From contig NZ_JALJZZ010000002.1 in NCBI RefSeq assembly GCF_024171565.1, positions 248,001 through 312,000 of the forward strand: 64,000 nucleotides of DNA. Direction: 5' to 3'. This document shows positions 51,814-61,352 of this stretch, one piece after another. The stretch comes from Okibacterium sp. HSC-33S16 (lineage in GTDB: Bacteria; Actinomycetota; Actinomycetes; Actinomycetales; Microbacteriaceae). Below the pieces are notes generated by a model. The model saw only the letters and a program-made list of their open reading frames with translations. It was not told the origin of the DNA and searched no databases. The first letter of the stretch is position 1, and each line of letters begins with the position of its first letter. The position numbers and the translations under genes are program-made.

Positions 51814-54800
51814 GTGTTCTTTCTTGACGACACACTTGTGACCAGTGCGAGCGACCTGACCGCTGCGTCGAAGTGTGAGTTCGCCTTCCTCCGCAAGCTT
51901 GACGCGAAGCTCGGTCGCATTGACCGGGTGGACGAGAAAGCCGACGCCATGCTGGCCCGCACCGGCCGGCTCGGAGACGAGCACGAGGCGCGGGTGCTTG
52001 AGCTGTATCGAGCCGAGTTCGGCGAGGGTGTGAGCGAGATCCACCGCCCAGACAAGATGACTCGCGACGCTCTTGAGGCTGCGGTCGCCGCGACCGACCG
52101 GGCCTTCGCGAGTGAGGCCGATGTCGTTTTTCAGGCCACCTTCTTTGACGGGGTGTTCGTCGGGTTCGCCGACTTCATCGTGCGGCTGCCGGATGGTCGC
52201 TACCTCGTGCAGGACACCAAACTGGCGCGTTCGGCCAAGGTCACCGCGCTGCTGCAGCTGGCGGCCTACGTCGAACAGCTCGAGCGCCGAGGGGTGGTCG
52301 CCGCTGACACGGTGGAACTGTTGCTCGGAAACGGCACCACGAGTGAACACCGGGTGAGCGACATCCTGCCGGTGTACCGCAAACGCAAGCAGCGACTCGC
52401 ACAGATCATCGCCGAGCGGTTGGCCGACACCGAGTTTGTGGCGTGGGGTGATGAGCGGTACACGATCTGTGGGCGCTGCGAGACCTGCGAGCTTGAAATT
52501 CAGGCCAGTCGAGATGTCTTGCTCGTCGCAGGCATGCGGGTGACCCAGCGCGCGCGCTTGGCGAAGGCCGGCATCACCACGATCGAAGAACTCGCTGCAT
52601 ACCCGGGCTCGAGCATTGAGGGGATGGGTGACTCAACTTTTGCGGGGCTCCGGCTGCAGGCTGACCTGCAGTTGCACGGGCCGACGAGCCCTGACGACCA
52701 CACCCCGCCGCCGGTTCGGGTGTTCAATCCCGGGGCACTCGCCGCGTTGCCCGAGCCTGACGCCGGTGACATCTTCTTCGACTTCGAGGGCGACCCGCTG
52801 TACACCGAGGGTGACGGTCACTCGTGGGGGCTCGACTACCTGTTTGGACTCATCGACAACGATGAGCAGTTCACGGCGTTCTGGGCGCACAGTTTCGCCG
52901 AGGAGCGGGTCGCACTCCGCCAGTTCCTTGACTTCGTCGCCGAGCGTCGGGCCCGGTTCCCTAACCTGCACATCTACCATTACGCCTCGTACGAGCGCAC
53001 GCACCTGTCGTCCATCGCCGCGCGCCACGGCGTCGGCGAAGAACAGGTCGACGCGCTGCTGCGCGAGAACGTGCTTGTTGACCTGTACCCGATGGTGAAG
53101 AAGAGCATCCGGGTCGGGTCGCGGTCGTATTCGATCAAGAAGCTTGAGCCGCTCTACATGGGTGACGAGTTGCGCAATCAAGAAGGCGTCACGAACGCTG
53201 CCGACTCGATCACCGAGTACGCCGATGCGATGGAACTGATCGCACACGGCTCCACTGAGGAGGGGCAGCACAAGCTCGACGAGATCGGTGAGTACAACAA
53301 GTACGACTGCGTGTCGACGTTGCGGCTCCGCGACTGGCTGCTCGCGCGTGGACGCGAAAATGGTGTCCTGCCGGGAACACTGCACGAAGCTCGAGACGCC
53401 GTCCCTGACATCGAGCCATCGCCGCTGCGCTACGCACTGCTTGGGCTGGCCGGCGACCGACTGGCAGCCGGCCGCACCGTCGACGAGACAGCCGCCGCCT
53501 TTGCCGCAGCAGCTCTCGATTACCACCAACGCGAGCAGAAGAGCTTCTGGTGGGGCCACTTCGCCCGGCTCGTCCAGGACGTCGGCGACTGGGCCGATAC
53601 TCGCGACGTGCTCGTGGTAACACCAGGGGGAGTCACTGTAGAGAAGCCGTGGTTTCGTGAGGGCAAACAGAAGAACGAGAGGCGGTGGCTGCGGCTCACC
53701 GGCTCGTGGGGCCCGGGCAGCAGCATGAAGCCTGGCGAGCAGACCGGTCCGCACCTTATCTATGAGTACGAGGGTCGTCCATTCGACGCGAAGGTCGGCG
53801 ACCCGGGTGCCCGCGTGCCCAAAACCGTTCGCGTACTCGAGGTCGACGATCGGGGTGCGCTCGTCGAAGAGACGACGCCGACCGGGGTCGACCCCTATGA
53901 CGCTGTTCCCATCGCGCTCACTCCTGCTGCCCCGCCTCCTGCCGGGCAGCAGAAACCCGCGATCGAGGAGTGGGCACAAGCCATCGTCGACTCTCAGCCG
54001 GCGTGGCCGAAGGATCCGGTGGTCGACATTCTCCGTCGCACGCCCCCACGGACCCGCAGCGGCTCTCTCGCGGGCGTCACGGGGGACCGGATCGATGCGG
54101 TCACCGCCTCAATCCTCGACCTCGACGCGTCCTACCTCGCTGTGCAGGGTCCTCCGGGCACCGGAAAGACCTATCTCGGCGCCCACGTCATCACCGCACT
54201 CGTTCAGAAGCACGGCTGGAAGGTCGGCGTGGTCGCTCAGTCCCACGCCGTAGTGGAGAACCTGCTCGCGGCCGTGGTCAAAGCAGGACTCTCCGCGGAT
54301 CTCGTCGGCAAGGTGCAAAAGAACGGTGCCGACGCCGCACCTGTTCCATACACAGAGCTGCCGAAGGACGGACACTTGATGTTCGCGGCGGAACGCGAGC
54401 AGAGCGGCTTCGTTCTCGGTGGCACGGCATGGGACTTCAGCAACAAGGCCCGGTTTCCGCGACAGTCGCTCGACCTTCTTGTCATCGACGAGGCGGGCCA
54501 GTACTCCCTGGCCTTCACCATCGCGGCGAGCGTCGCGGCACGCAATCTGCTCCTCCTCGGCGACCCCCAGCAGTTACCCCAGGTGAGCCAGGGTTTGCAC
54601 CCCGAGCCGATCGACACCTCAGCTCTGGGCTGGGTGAGCGACGGTCACGACGTCTTGCCACCCGAACTCGGCTACTTCCTTGCGGAGTCGCGCCGCATGC
54701 ACCCGGATGTCACCGCACCGGTCTCGAGACTGTCCTACGAGGGCGAACTCCATGCTCACGAGGTCTCCTCAACCCGGCTGCTGGACGGTATCGAGCCCGG

Positions 54801-55290
54801 ACTGCACATTGAGCGAGTCGAGCACGTCGGCAACGCCACCTACTCGGTCGAAGAAGCGGCCCGCGTGGTCGGAATCGTCCGCTCGGTACTTGGACGTGCG
54901 TGGACCGACCCGACCGAGAACCGTGCGGCCGAACCGTTGGGGCAGGACGACGTGATCGTGGTGTCGCCATACAACGCGCAGGTCGCTGAAGTCCGTGATG
55001 CGCTCGCCGCGGAAGGCTTTGGCGACGTCCGAGTCGGCACCGTTGACAAGTTCCAAGGCCAAGAAGCTGCGGTGGCGATCATGACGCTCGCGGCTTCGTC
55101 GGCCGCGGAGGTTCCGCGCGGCATGGGGTTCCTCATCCTCAAGAACCGGCTCAACGTCGCGATCTCTCGAGCGAAGTGGGCCGCCTGGCTGGTGTACTCA
55201 CCAGCGCTCACCGACTACCTGCCGGTTACGGCGAAAGAGGTCGCCGAGCTGAGCGCGTTCATTACTCTGGCTGAACCCACGGAAAGCTAG
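51814..55290 (+). CDS. TM0106-type RecB-like nuclease fused to a superfamily 1 helicase
   Basis: This is a 1,158-residue protein. The N-terminal region (about 10-330) has the RecB-type nuclease pattern: Asp in GFADFIVRLPDGRYLVQDTKLAR, then ICGRCETC as a Cys cluster. A middle RNase H-like domain (about 310-520) has DIFFDFEGDPL, YHYASYERTHL and EYNKYDCVSTLRL. The C-terminal SF1 helicase has Walker A GPPGTGKT (about 780), DEAG in LLVIDEAGQYSL, and the late VGTVDKFQGQEAAVAI and LNVAISRAK. The start is GTG with GGAGG upstream. It is probably a DNA-repair or defence-like nuclease-helicase; no partner gene is adjacent. Confidence 0.88.
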   Translation: MFFLDDTLVTSASDLTAASKCEFAFLRKLDAKLGRIDRVDEKADAMLARTGRLGDEHEARVLELYRAEFGEGVSEIHRPDKMTRDALEAAVAATDRAFASEADVVFQATFFDGVFVGFADFIVRLPDGRYLVQDTKLARSAKVTALLQLAAYVEQLERRGVVAADTVELLLGNGTTSEHRVSDILPVYRKRKQRLAQIIAERLADTEFVAWGDERYTICGRCETCELEIQASRDVLLVAGMRVTQRARLAKAGITTIEELAAYPGSSIEGMGDSTFAGLRLQADLQLHGPTSPDDHTPPPVRVFNPGALAALPEPDAGDIFFDFEGDPLYTEGDGHSWGLDYLFGLIDNDEQFTAFWAHSFAEERVALRQFLDFVAERRARFPNLHIYHYASYERTHLSSIAARHGVGEEQVDALLRENVLVDLYPMVKKSIRVGSRSYSIKKLEPLYMGDELRNQEGVTNAADSITEYADAMELIAHGSTEEGQHKLDEIGEYNKYDCVSTLRLRDWLLARGRENGVLPGTLHEARDAVPDIEPSPLRYALLGLAGDRLAAGRTVDETAAAFAAAALDYHQREQKSFWWGHFARLVQDVGDWADTRDVLVVTPGGVTVEKPWFREGKQKNERRWLRLTGSWGPGSSMKPGEQTGPHLIYEYEGRPFDAKVGDPGARVPKTVRVLEVDDRGALVEETTPTGVDPYDAVPIALTPAAPPPAGQQKPAIEEWAQAIVDSQPAWPKDPVVDILRRTPPRTRSGSLAGVTGDRIDAVTASILDLDASYLAVQGPPGTGKTYLGAHVITALVQKHGWKVGVVAQSHAVVENLLAAVVKAGLSADLVGKVQKNGADAAPVPYTELPKDGHLMFAAEREQSGFVLGGTAWDFSNKARFPRQSLDLLVIDEAGQYSLAFTIAASVAARNLLLLGDPQQLPQVSQGLHPEPIDTSALGWVSDGHDVLPPELGYFLAESRRMHPDVTAPVSRLSYEGELHAHEVSSTRLLDGIEPGLHIERVEHVGNATYSVEEAARVVGIVRSVLGRAWTDPTENRAAEPLGQDDVIVVSPYNAQVAEVRDALAAEGFGDVRVGTVDKFQGQEAAVAIMTLAASSAAEVPRGMGFLILKNRLNVAISRAKWAAWLVYSPALTDYLPVTAKEVAELSAFITLAEPTES

Positions 55291-55571
55291 CGGGTCAGCA
55301 GGTCCCGACGCTCCGGGTGGGCATTGAACCAGTCGACGACGAACGAGCAGACCGGCACCACGCGGTCGGTGGTGCGTGATTCGACATCGTTCATCGCGAA
55401 CTCGACGAGGCGAGCGGCCAGGCCGGTCCCGCGCTCCGAGGGCTTCGTGTAAGTGTGGGTGAAGTACAGCGCGCCGGGCCGAGCCGAATAGTCGGCGACA
55501 CAGATAAGTTCGTCGCCAAACCGCAGGGTGTACCGGTTGGCGTCCGGTTCGTGAGCGAGAAAAGTGGCCAT
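55287..55571 (-). CDS. Small GNAT-family N-acetyltransferase (COG2388 type)
   Basis: This is a 94-residue compact acetyltransferase: DELICVADYSARPGALYFTHTYTKPSERGTGLAARLVEFAMNDVE, with the acetyl-CoA loop RGTGLA (about 47-52), and VPVCSFVVDWFNAHPE. The substrate is unknown. TAGCCT ends six bases before the ATG, so it is probably leaderless. Its stop overlaps the convergent helicase stop by three bases. Confidence 0.87.
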   Translation of the reverse strand: MATFLAHEPDANRYTLRFGDELICVADYSARPGALYFTHTYTKPSERGTGLAARLVEFAMNDVESRTTDRVVPVCSFVVDWFNAHPERRDLLTR

Positions 55572-55634
55572 GCGTTCAGGCTAGTCCGCAGAGCTGAGCC
55601 TTGACTCCCTGAGTCAGCAATGCTGGCATGGGAC

Positions 55635-56000
55635 ATGATCTCTTCACTGTCGGGTATCGCTGCCCTCGCCATCGACTCAGAAAATCCCGCCGCGCTCGCC
55701 GAGTTCTGGCAAAAGATCCTCGGCGGCGAGGTCGTCGTTGACGACGACGGTGACGCCGAGCTGCGGTCCCCCGAGGGAAAGGGCGTTCGCCTCGACTTCC
55801 TTCGTGTTCCCGAGAAGAAATCGGTGAAGAACCGACTGCACCTCGACCTGCGTGCGCGTGACTTCGGAACGGCCGTCGCCGAAGCTGTGCGGCTCGGGGC
55901 GAGCTACGCCAACGACGTGTACGACGGTGATGAGTGGCAGGTTCTTCGTGATCCTGAGGGCAACGAGTTCTGCATTCTCCGGCCACGGTCAAACGCGTAG
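55635..56000 (+). CDS. VOC-family (glyoxalase-like) domain protein
   Basis: This is a 121-residue protein with two beta-alpha-beta-beta-beta halves: IAALAIDSENPAALAEFWQKILGGEVV, then RLHLDLRARDFGTAVAEAVRLGASY and VLRDPEGNEFCIL. The possible metal residues His and Glu are HLDL and the Glu of EFCIL. TTGACT and TGGCAT (17 apart) end five bases before ATG 55635, so it may be leaderless there. An earlier in-frame ATG at 55620 lacks support. No function can be assigned beyond the fold. Confidence 0.82.
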   Translation: MISSLSGIAALAIDSENPAALAEFWQKILGGEVVVDDDGDAELRSPEGKGVRLDFLRVPEKKSVKNRLHLDLRARDFGTAVAEAVRLGASYANDVYDGDEWQVLRDPEGNEFCILRPRSNA

Positions 56001-56044
56001 AAAGCGAAAACTTCGATGTCGGATGCTCTCGGTAGCGTTTTCGC

Positions 56045-56602
56045 ATGAACGCACGATTGAAGAAAAATGGCCTCGTGGCATCCGCTTTTCTGGCGACAAG
56101 CGTTGATGGCTTTATTGCGCGCGAGGATGGTGGTCTCGACTGGCTGGTCGGACGCGGCGAAACACTCGGCGACACCGGCTACGACGACTTCTTTGCCTCG
56201 GTCGACGCGCTGGTGATGGGGCGCGGAACCCACGACATCGTGAAGGACTTCGACGAGTATCCGTATGCCGGTAAGCGCATGTTGCTTCTCAGCACATCGC
56301 TCGAGACGACCGACTGGCCTGATGCCACTCTGCACCGATCGCTTGAGGACGTGTTGGACACGCTCGAACGCGAGGGAATCACCCGGGTGTATGTCGACGG
56401 CGGGAAAACCGTGTCGACCTTCTTGCGGGAAGGGCTGCTGAGCGAAATCACGATCAGCGTGGCGCCTGTGTTGATTGGCCACGGAATTCGCCTGTTCGAT
56501 CAGTTCGAGTCCGACATCGAACTCGAGGTGATCGCCACACGCGAGCTGGGCTCGGGCTTCACTCAGTCGACGTACCGAGTGGTGCCGCAGCCCGAGGAGT
56601 AA
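56045..56602 (+). CDS. Dihydrofolate reductase/RibD C-terminal-like family protein
   Basis: This is a 185-residue reductase fold: ASAFLATSVDGFIAREDGGLDWL, ALVMGRGTHDIVKDFDEYPYAGKRMLLLSTS and VYVDGGKTVSTFLREGLLSEITISVAPVLIGHGIRLFD. The Gly-Gly in VDGGKT is the NADPH-binding turn. Stand-alone members of this group have unknown substrates and are not known to make tetrahydrofolate. TAGCGT ends six bases before the ATG. Confidence 0.88.
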   Translation: MNARLKKNGLVASAFLATSVDGFIAREDGGLDWLVGRGETLGDTGYDDFFASVDALVMGRGTHDIVKDFDEYPYAGKRMLLLSTSLETTDWPDATLHRSLEDVLDTLEREGITRVYVDGGKTVSTFLREGLLSEITISVAPVLIGHGIRLFDQFESDIELEVIATRELGSGFTQSTYRVVPQPEE

Positions 56603-56639
56603 GCGCTAGTGCCCGATCGCCATCCCTTCGGGGATGATG

Positions 56640-58157
56640 TCAGTGGACCGTGGGGATGCCTTCGCCGTGGACGGGCTCCGCGGGTTTGCGAACGAAGAGT
56701 GCCAGCACAACTGCGGCAGACGCAACGATGGCGCCGACGAAGAACGCAGCGTGCACACCGTTGGCGGTCGCCGTCACCTGGTCAGCGCCCGCGCTCAGCG
56801 ACGACGCGAGGGTGACGGACATAAGGGTGACAAAGAGCGCCGTGCCGGCAGCGCCAGCAACCTGCTGAACCGTCCCGACAACAGCGGAGCCGTGGGGGTA
56901 CAGGTGCGAGGGGAGCGACCCGAGCGCGGACGTCATCAGCGGGGTGAAGACGAACCCGAGCCCGAGATTCAGCGCGAGGTGAACGGCGATGATCCAGATG
57001 ACGCTCGTGGTCTGGTCGAAGGTTGCCATACCCCACAGAGCGCCGGCGGCGATGACCATGCCAGGGATGACCAGCGGCGTCGGACCGTACTTGTCGAAGA
57101 GGTTGCCGACGACGGGGGCGATGGCACCCATGAGCACACCGCCAGGGAGCAGCATGAGCCCGACGCCGAGAGTGTCGAGCCCGAGCACCTGCTGCAGATA
57201 GATGGGGAGCAGGATGAGCGAACCGAACAGCGCGCTCATCACGATGACGACGAGGGCGACGGCGAGGCTGAAGGACTTGCTTTGGAACACCCGGAGGTCG
57301 AGCAGTGCGCCATCGACCTTCTGCAGCTGGAGCTGTCGAAGCACGAACACGGTGAGCGCGACGGCACCGACGACGATTGGGATCCACACGGGGACCGGTG
57401 CGTGTCCCGATGCTGCTTCGCCGATGCTGCTCAGACCGTAGATGAGGCCGCCGAAACCGAGAGCCGAAAGCACCACCGACAGCACATCGAAGCGTGCGTG
57501 GGGATTCGTGTCCGTGACGTTGCGCACCCAAATCAGACCGAGTCCGATGGCGAGTAGGGCAATGGGGAGCATGATCCAGAAGATTGCGTGCCACGTCAGA
57601 CTCTGAAGGATGAGGCCGGACACTGTCGGGCCGACTGCGGGCGCGACAGCGATAACGATCGTGATGACGCCCATCATGCGTCCGCGGTGGCTTGCTGGCA
57701 CGATGGTGAGGACCGTGGTGAAGAGCAGTGGCATCATCACGCCGGTGCCGAGCGCCTGCACGATGCGTCCAGCCAGAAGGAGCTCGAAGCCGGGCGCCAG
57801 CGCGGCGATGAGCGTGCCCACTGCGAAAAGACTCATCGCGGAGAAGTAAACCTGGCGGATGGTAAATCTACTGAGGAGGAAACCGGTGAGCGGGATGACC
57901 ACGGCCATCGTTAAGAGAAAGCCTGTGGTGAGCCACTGACCCAACCCGGTGGTGATGCCGAGATCCTTCATGATGTCGGTAAGCGCAACGCCCATCGTCG
58001 TTTCGTTAAGGATGACAACGAAGGCGCTGACGACCAGCAGCGCGATGACGGGGCCGGGCTTTGCAACGGTCTGCGCCGGGACGGAACTGGTCTGAGGCGA
58101 GGAGTCTTGGAGGGTCAAGGTTGGATCCTCGTCAAGTAGAGGGGCGCGTTCGTTCAC
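56640..58157 (-). CDS. DHA2-family MFS drug exporter
   Basis: This is a 505-residue membrane protein with 14 predicted helices. The motif C-like GVMMPLLFTTVLTIVPASHRGRMMGVITIVIAVAPAVGPTVSG is typical of H+-antiporter exporters of the LmrB/QacA group, and the first helix carries FVVILNETTMGVAL, the DHA2 pattern. GTG 58157 is used as start; its ribosome site is weak. A palindrome upstream suggests a repressor, but no regulator gene is adjacent. Substrates are unknown. Confidence 0.87.
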   Translation of the reverse strand: MNERAPLLDEDPTLTLQDSSPQTSSVPAQTVAKPGPVIALLVVSAFVVILNETTMGVALTDIMKDLGITTGLGQWLTTGFLLTMAVVIPLTGFLLSRFTIRQVYFSAMSLFAVGTLIAALAPGFELLLAGRIVQALGTGVMMPLLFTTVLTIVPASHRGRMMGVITIVIAVAPAVGPTVSGLILQSLTWHAIFWIMLPIALLAIGLGLIWVRNVTDTNPHARFDVLSVVLSALGFGGLIYGLSSIGEAASGHAPVPVWIPIVVGAVALTVFVLRQLQLQKVDGALLDLRVFQSKSFSLAVALVVIVMSALFGSLILLPIYLQQVLGLDTLGVGLMLLPGGVLMGAIAPVVGNLFDKYGPTPLVIPGMVIAAGALWGMATFDQTTSVIWIIAVHLALNLGLGFVFTPLMTSALGSLPSHLYPHGSAVVGTVQQVAGAAGTALFVTLMSVTLASSLSAGADQVTATANGVHAAFFVGAIVASAAVVLALFVRKPAEPVHGEGIPTVH

Positions 58158-58174
58158 GAAAGTCCTATTGTTCA

Positions 58175-58188
58175 GTCGACATGTCGAC
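58175..58188. promoter_or_regulatory. Perfect 14-bp palindrome upstream of the DHA2 exporter
   Basis: GTCGACATGTCGAC lies 18 bases upstream of the exporter start, the position of a TetR- or MarR-type operator. Such exporters are often repressed by a TetR protein. The regulator is not next to it. Confidence 0.5.
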
Positions 58189-58367
58189 GGGCTGTCAGCC
58201 GCTGTCGCGGAGGGCAGGGGACACAAAGCAGGCGAGCGGATGCCACGCGGAGCGTTCGAATCTTCCTCACGGCGTGCAGAACAATCCGCTCACCGCCGTA
58301 GCCGCAACGACCATCGGTCGTGCGCTATTCCCAGCGGCGGAAAGTTTACTCAGCCGACGACACAACG

Positions 58368-59243
58368 TTACCCGTTGATCTCGACGAGCACCCGGGGGAG
58401 TTCGTCGAGCAGTTCCCGGGCAAGGAAACCGAGTGGTCCGACCTGAACGGCGAGCCGGTCTCCGGCGGCCGCGTGCGCGTGGGTTGCCCACACCGCAGCC
58501 TGCTCGAGTGACGCGCCCCGGGCACAGAGCCCGATGATCTCACCGGCCAGCACGTCGCCGCTGCCCGAGGTTCCGAGACCACCGGCTCCCGTTCCTGTGC
58601 GCCAAACGCGTCCGTCGGGATGTGCGATCACGTCATAACAGGTGACGACGGCACCGTAGGTCTGGGCGACCTCCGTCACATCCGCCACTAGATCATCACT
58701 CAGGTCCCGCTCGAGTAACCGCGAAGCCTCGCCCTTGTTCGGTGTGAGGATGAGCCGGCCAGCCAACGCAGAGACCACGTCCGGCAGTTCCGGGAGCACG
58801 CCGAGTGCGAACGCATCAAGCACGACCACAGCCTCGTCGCCGAGCAACGACGGCAACGCTGCGAGCATCAGCTTCAGTTCCTCCGGGTCATCGAGGCCCG
58901 GACCGACGAGGACAGCGTCCGTGCTGGCGAGGTCCTTCTCCGCGGCGTCGAGTCCGCCGCCAGCGACAGCACCGTCGGCGGTTTCGGCCAGCGAGACGAT
59001 GCCGGATTCAGGTACTGCGACGGCGACGGGGCCGGCGACCGACTCGCCCACCGCCAGCGTCAACCGGCCAGCACCGACACGCAATGCGGCCATCCCCGCC
59101 AGCATTGCCGCACCGGGGGAGCGGCGGGCGCCACCAACGATGAGCACGGATCCGCGCCCATACTTCGAGTCTCCGACCTCGGGCAATGCCCACTCGCGCA
59201 GCAGGTTGGGTGTGACGACGGCGGGGTTATCGGGGTTGGACAT
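58368..59243 (-). CDS. nnrD: ADP/ATP-dependent (S)-NAD(P)H-hydrate dehydratase
   Basis: This is a 291-residue ribokinase-fold enzyme: LIVGGARRSPGAAMLAGMAALRVGAGRLTLA, VLVGPGLDD, LTPNKGEASRLL and the anion hole plus base in GTSGSGDVLAGEIIGLCARG. It uses ADP or ATP to dehydrate the S-form of NADHX and NADPHX. Its epimerase partner is the separate gene at 30.2-30.9 kb. GTG 59246 and ATG 59243 are both possible starts; GGAAG lies upstream of both. It overlaps the histidine phosphatase gene upstream by 17 to 20 bases. Confidence 0.9.
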   Translation of the reverse strand: MSNPDNPAVVTPNLLREWALPEVGDSKYGRGSVLIVGGARRSPGAAMLAGMAALRVGAGRLTLAVGESVAGPVAVAVPESGIVSLAETADGAVAGGGLDAAEKDLASTDAVLVGPGLDDPEELKLMLAALPSLLGDEAVVVLDAFALGVLPELPDVVSALAGRLILTPNKGEASRLLERDLSDDLVADVTEVAQTYGAVVTCYDVIAHPDGRVWRTGTGAGGLGTSGSGDVLAGEIIGLCARGASLEQAAVWATHAHAAAGDRLAVQVGPLGFLARELLDELPRVLVEING

Positions 59244-59961
59244 CACTATCGCTTCCGTGTCGGGTCACTGGGGCTCCCAGGTTTTCCAGGTGATCATCGT
59301 GCGCGAACACTTCGAGTGTCCACCGCGAGGATTCGAGGTCGCGCGAGAGACGAGTCACCGATGCGTTGAGCACCGTGTGGGTGGAAATGAAGTCGAGCAG
59401 TTCCTGTTCCGACCAGCCCAGGCAGACGTAGAGGAACACCATCACAACGGCGTCGTGCGCCGCGATGAGAATCGGGCCATCGCCGCTCACCGAATCGGCG
59501 TCGCGCAGGAATGACCGCACACGCAACACGACATCGGTCCACGATTCGCCTCCGGGCGGACGGTAGTAAAACTTCCCGAGCCAGCGCCGACGCGCTGCTT
59601 CATCGGGAAGTCGAACGTCGACGCCGTGCGAGGTCAGGGTATCGAGAATGCCAAGTTCACGGTCGCGCAGCCGTTCGTCGACGAAAATCGGGCGTTCCAA
59701 CCCAGACCCGTCGAGCGCCATCGCGATGGTTTGCCGAGCCCGGAGGTAAGGCGAACTCCACACCGTCTCCGGTGCGGTCCCGGCCGAGCTGAGCCAATGC
59801 CCGAGTGCCTCCGCCTGCCGCATTCCGGCCTCAGACAGCGGCACATCCGCATCGCGATGCTCGACGGCGATCACTTCGAGACCGGCTCGTTGCGCCTCGG
59901 TCGCGAGCACATTCGCCGTGCTTTCCCCGTGTCGCACCAGCCACAGTTGGGTTGCAGTCAT
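59227..59961 (-). CDS. Histidine phosphatase family protein (phosphoglycerate mutase-like)
   Basis: This is a 244-residue protein with the phospho-His motif LVRHGESTAN (His11), Arg in SSPYLRARQT, and the second catalytic His in LIAAHDAVV. Substrates of the superfamily vary widely and this one is not assigned. TAGTCT ends exactly six bases before the ATG, so it is probably leaderless. Its end overlaps the start of nnrD, which suggests a shared transcript. Confidence 0.9.
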   Translation of the reverse strand: MTATQLWLVRHGESTANVLATEAQRAGLEVIAVEHRDADVPLSEAGMRQAEALGHWLSSAGTAPETVWSSPYLRARQTIAMALDGSGLERPIFVDERLRDRELGILDTLTSHGVDVRLPDEAARRRWLGKFYYRPPGGESWTDVVLRVRSFLRDADSVSGDGPILIAAHDAVVMVFLYVCLGWSEQELLDFISTHTVLNASVTRLSRDLESSRWTLEVFAHDDHLENLGAPVTRHGSDSDVQPR

Positions 59962-60131
59962 GTCGCAAGACTAAAACAGCCGGCATTCGTGGGCTCAAGT
60001 TCGCCGTGGGGGTTGATTAAGCGAACGGATGCCGTCAGTCACCGTCCTGAAACGCCCCCTGTCCGCTCCCAGAAGTTCACACATCGGCGTCGCGGCCGGG
60101 CGATGTCAGTGCACCGGGTTAGCGTGAAGGT

Positions 60132-61352
60132 ATGAGAATCCTGCACACCTCCGACTGGCACATCGGTCGCACGTTCCATGGTCACTCGACCATCGAGAAC
60201 CTGCGCACGGTGCTCGCCGCGCTCGCCGGAGAAGTGCGCGAACGCTCGGTCGACGTTGTGGTCGTCGCCGGAGACATCTTTGACTCCGCCACTCCCTCTG
60301 CTGAGGCTTACACCGTGCTTGAAGCCGCGGTCGTTGCGCTGCGTGAGGCAGGAGCATCCGTCATCCTCACCAGCGGTAACCACGACTCAGCCACCCGGCT
60401 CGGCTTCATGTCGCGGTTCTCGGGTCTCGCCGGCGTGCACGTCATCACGCGCCAGGAGCAGCACAACTCACCCGTCACCATCACCGACGATTCGGGGCCT
60501 GTTCACTTCTACGGCATTCCCTACCTCGAGCCGGCGCTGCTCCGTCACCACTACCCCGATGTGCCCCTCAAGAACCACGAGCAGGTACTCGCTTTCGTGA
60601 TGGACCGGATCCGCGCCGACTGTGCCGAGCGGGGCGGACGCAGCGTTGTGCTGTCCCATTGCTTCGCCGTTGGGGTCGAGCAGAGCGACGTTGAACGCGA
60701 TATCACCTCGGGTGGCATCGACTACGTGCCGCTCAGCATCTTCGACGGGCCCGACTACGTTGCGCTCGGCCACATCCACGGTCGCTCGATCCTGAGCGAA
60801 CGGGTGCGGTACTCCGGCGCCCCGCTGCACTACTCCTTCTCCGAGGCGGCCAAGCCCCGTGGCGGCTGGCTCGTCGAGCTCGACGCCGACGGGCTCGCGA
60901 ACGTGGACTGGGTCGACCTTCCGGTTCCCCGGCCGCTATCCGTGCTGACCGGCACCCTCGACGAGATCCTGACCGACGCCGCACACGCGGCTGTTGAGGG
61001 TCACTGGCTCTCGGTTGTGCTCACTGACCAGGTGCGCCCGCTCGACGGAATGCGCAAGCTGCAGTCCCGATTCGCCCACTGTGTCACGCTCGAGCACCGC
61101 CCAGACGTCACGGCGACTCCCAGCGAAACGACATACGCCGAGCGCGTGCACGCGCGCACCGATACCGAGATCGTATCGGGGTTTCTCGAGTTTGTCCGCA
61201 ACGGCGTCGGGCCTAGCGAACTCGAGGCTGACATCCTGACCTCCGTGCTCACCGAGGTCGCACTCGGTGAGAGCGACGAGCCCGTCACGCCCACGGTGCC
61301 GAAGGCTCCCGCACGTCGATCAGCCCCGACGCTCGCTGAGGTCGACGCATGA
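60132..61352 (+). CDS. sbcD: Exonuclease subunit SbcD (Mre11-like)
   Basis: This is a 406-residue metallophosphoesterase: motif 1 DWHIGR (DxH), motif 2 GDIFDS, motif 3 GNHDSATR, then SHCF and GHIHGRS. It forms the nuclease core of the SbcCD complex, which opens hairpins and trims ends. TAGCGT ends six bases before the ATG, so it is probably leaderless. Its stop overlaps the sbcC start by four bases (ATGA). Confidence 0.95.
   Translation: MRILHTSDWHIGRTFHGHSTIENLRTVLAALAGEVRERSVDVVVVAGDIFDSATPSAEAYTVLEAAVVALREAGASVILTSGNHDSATRLGFMSRFSGLAGVHVITRQEQHNSPVTITDDSGPVHFYGIPYLEPALLRHHYPDVPLKNHEQVLAFVMDRIRADCAERGGRSVVLSHCFAVGVEQSDVERDITSGGIDYVPLSIFDGPDYVALGHIHGRSILSERVRYSGAPLHYSFSEAAKPRGGWLVELDADGLANVDWVDLPVPRPLSVLTGTLDEILTDAAHAAVEGHWLSVVLTDQVRPLDGMRKLQSRFAHCVTLEHRPDVTATPSETTYAERVHARTDTEIVSGFLEFVRNGVGPSELEADILTSVLTEVALGESDEPVTPTVPKAPARRSAPTLAEVDA

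Noticed and set aside
51472-52350. Minus-strand frame opposite Ppx/GppA and the nuclease-helicase
   Set aside because: It spans the ends of two real genes on the other strand and has no domain.
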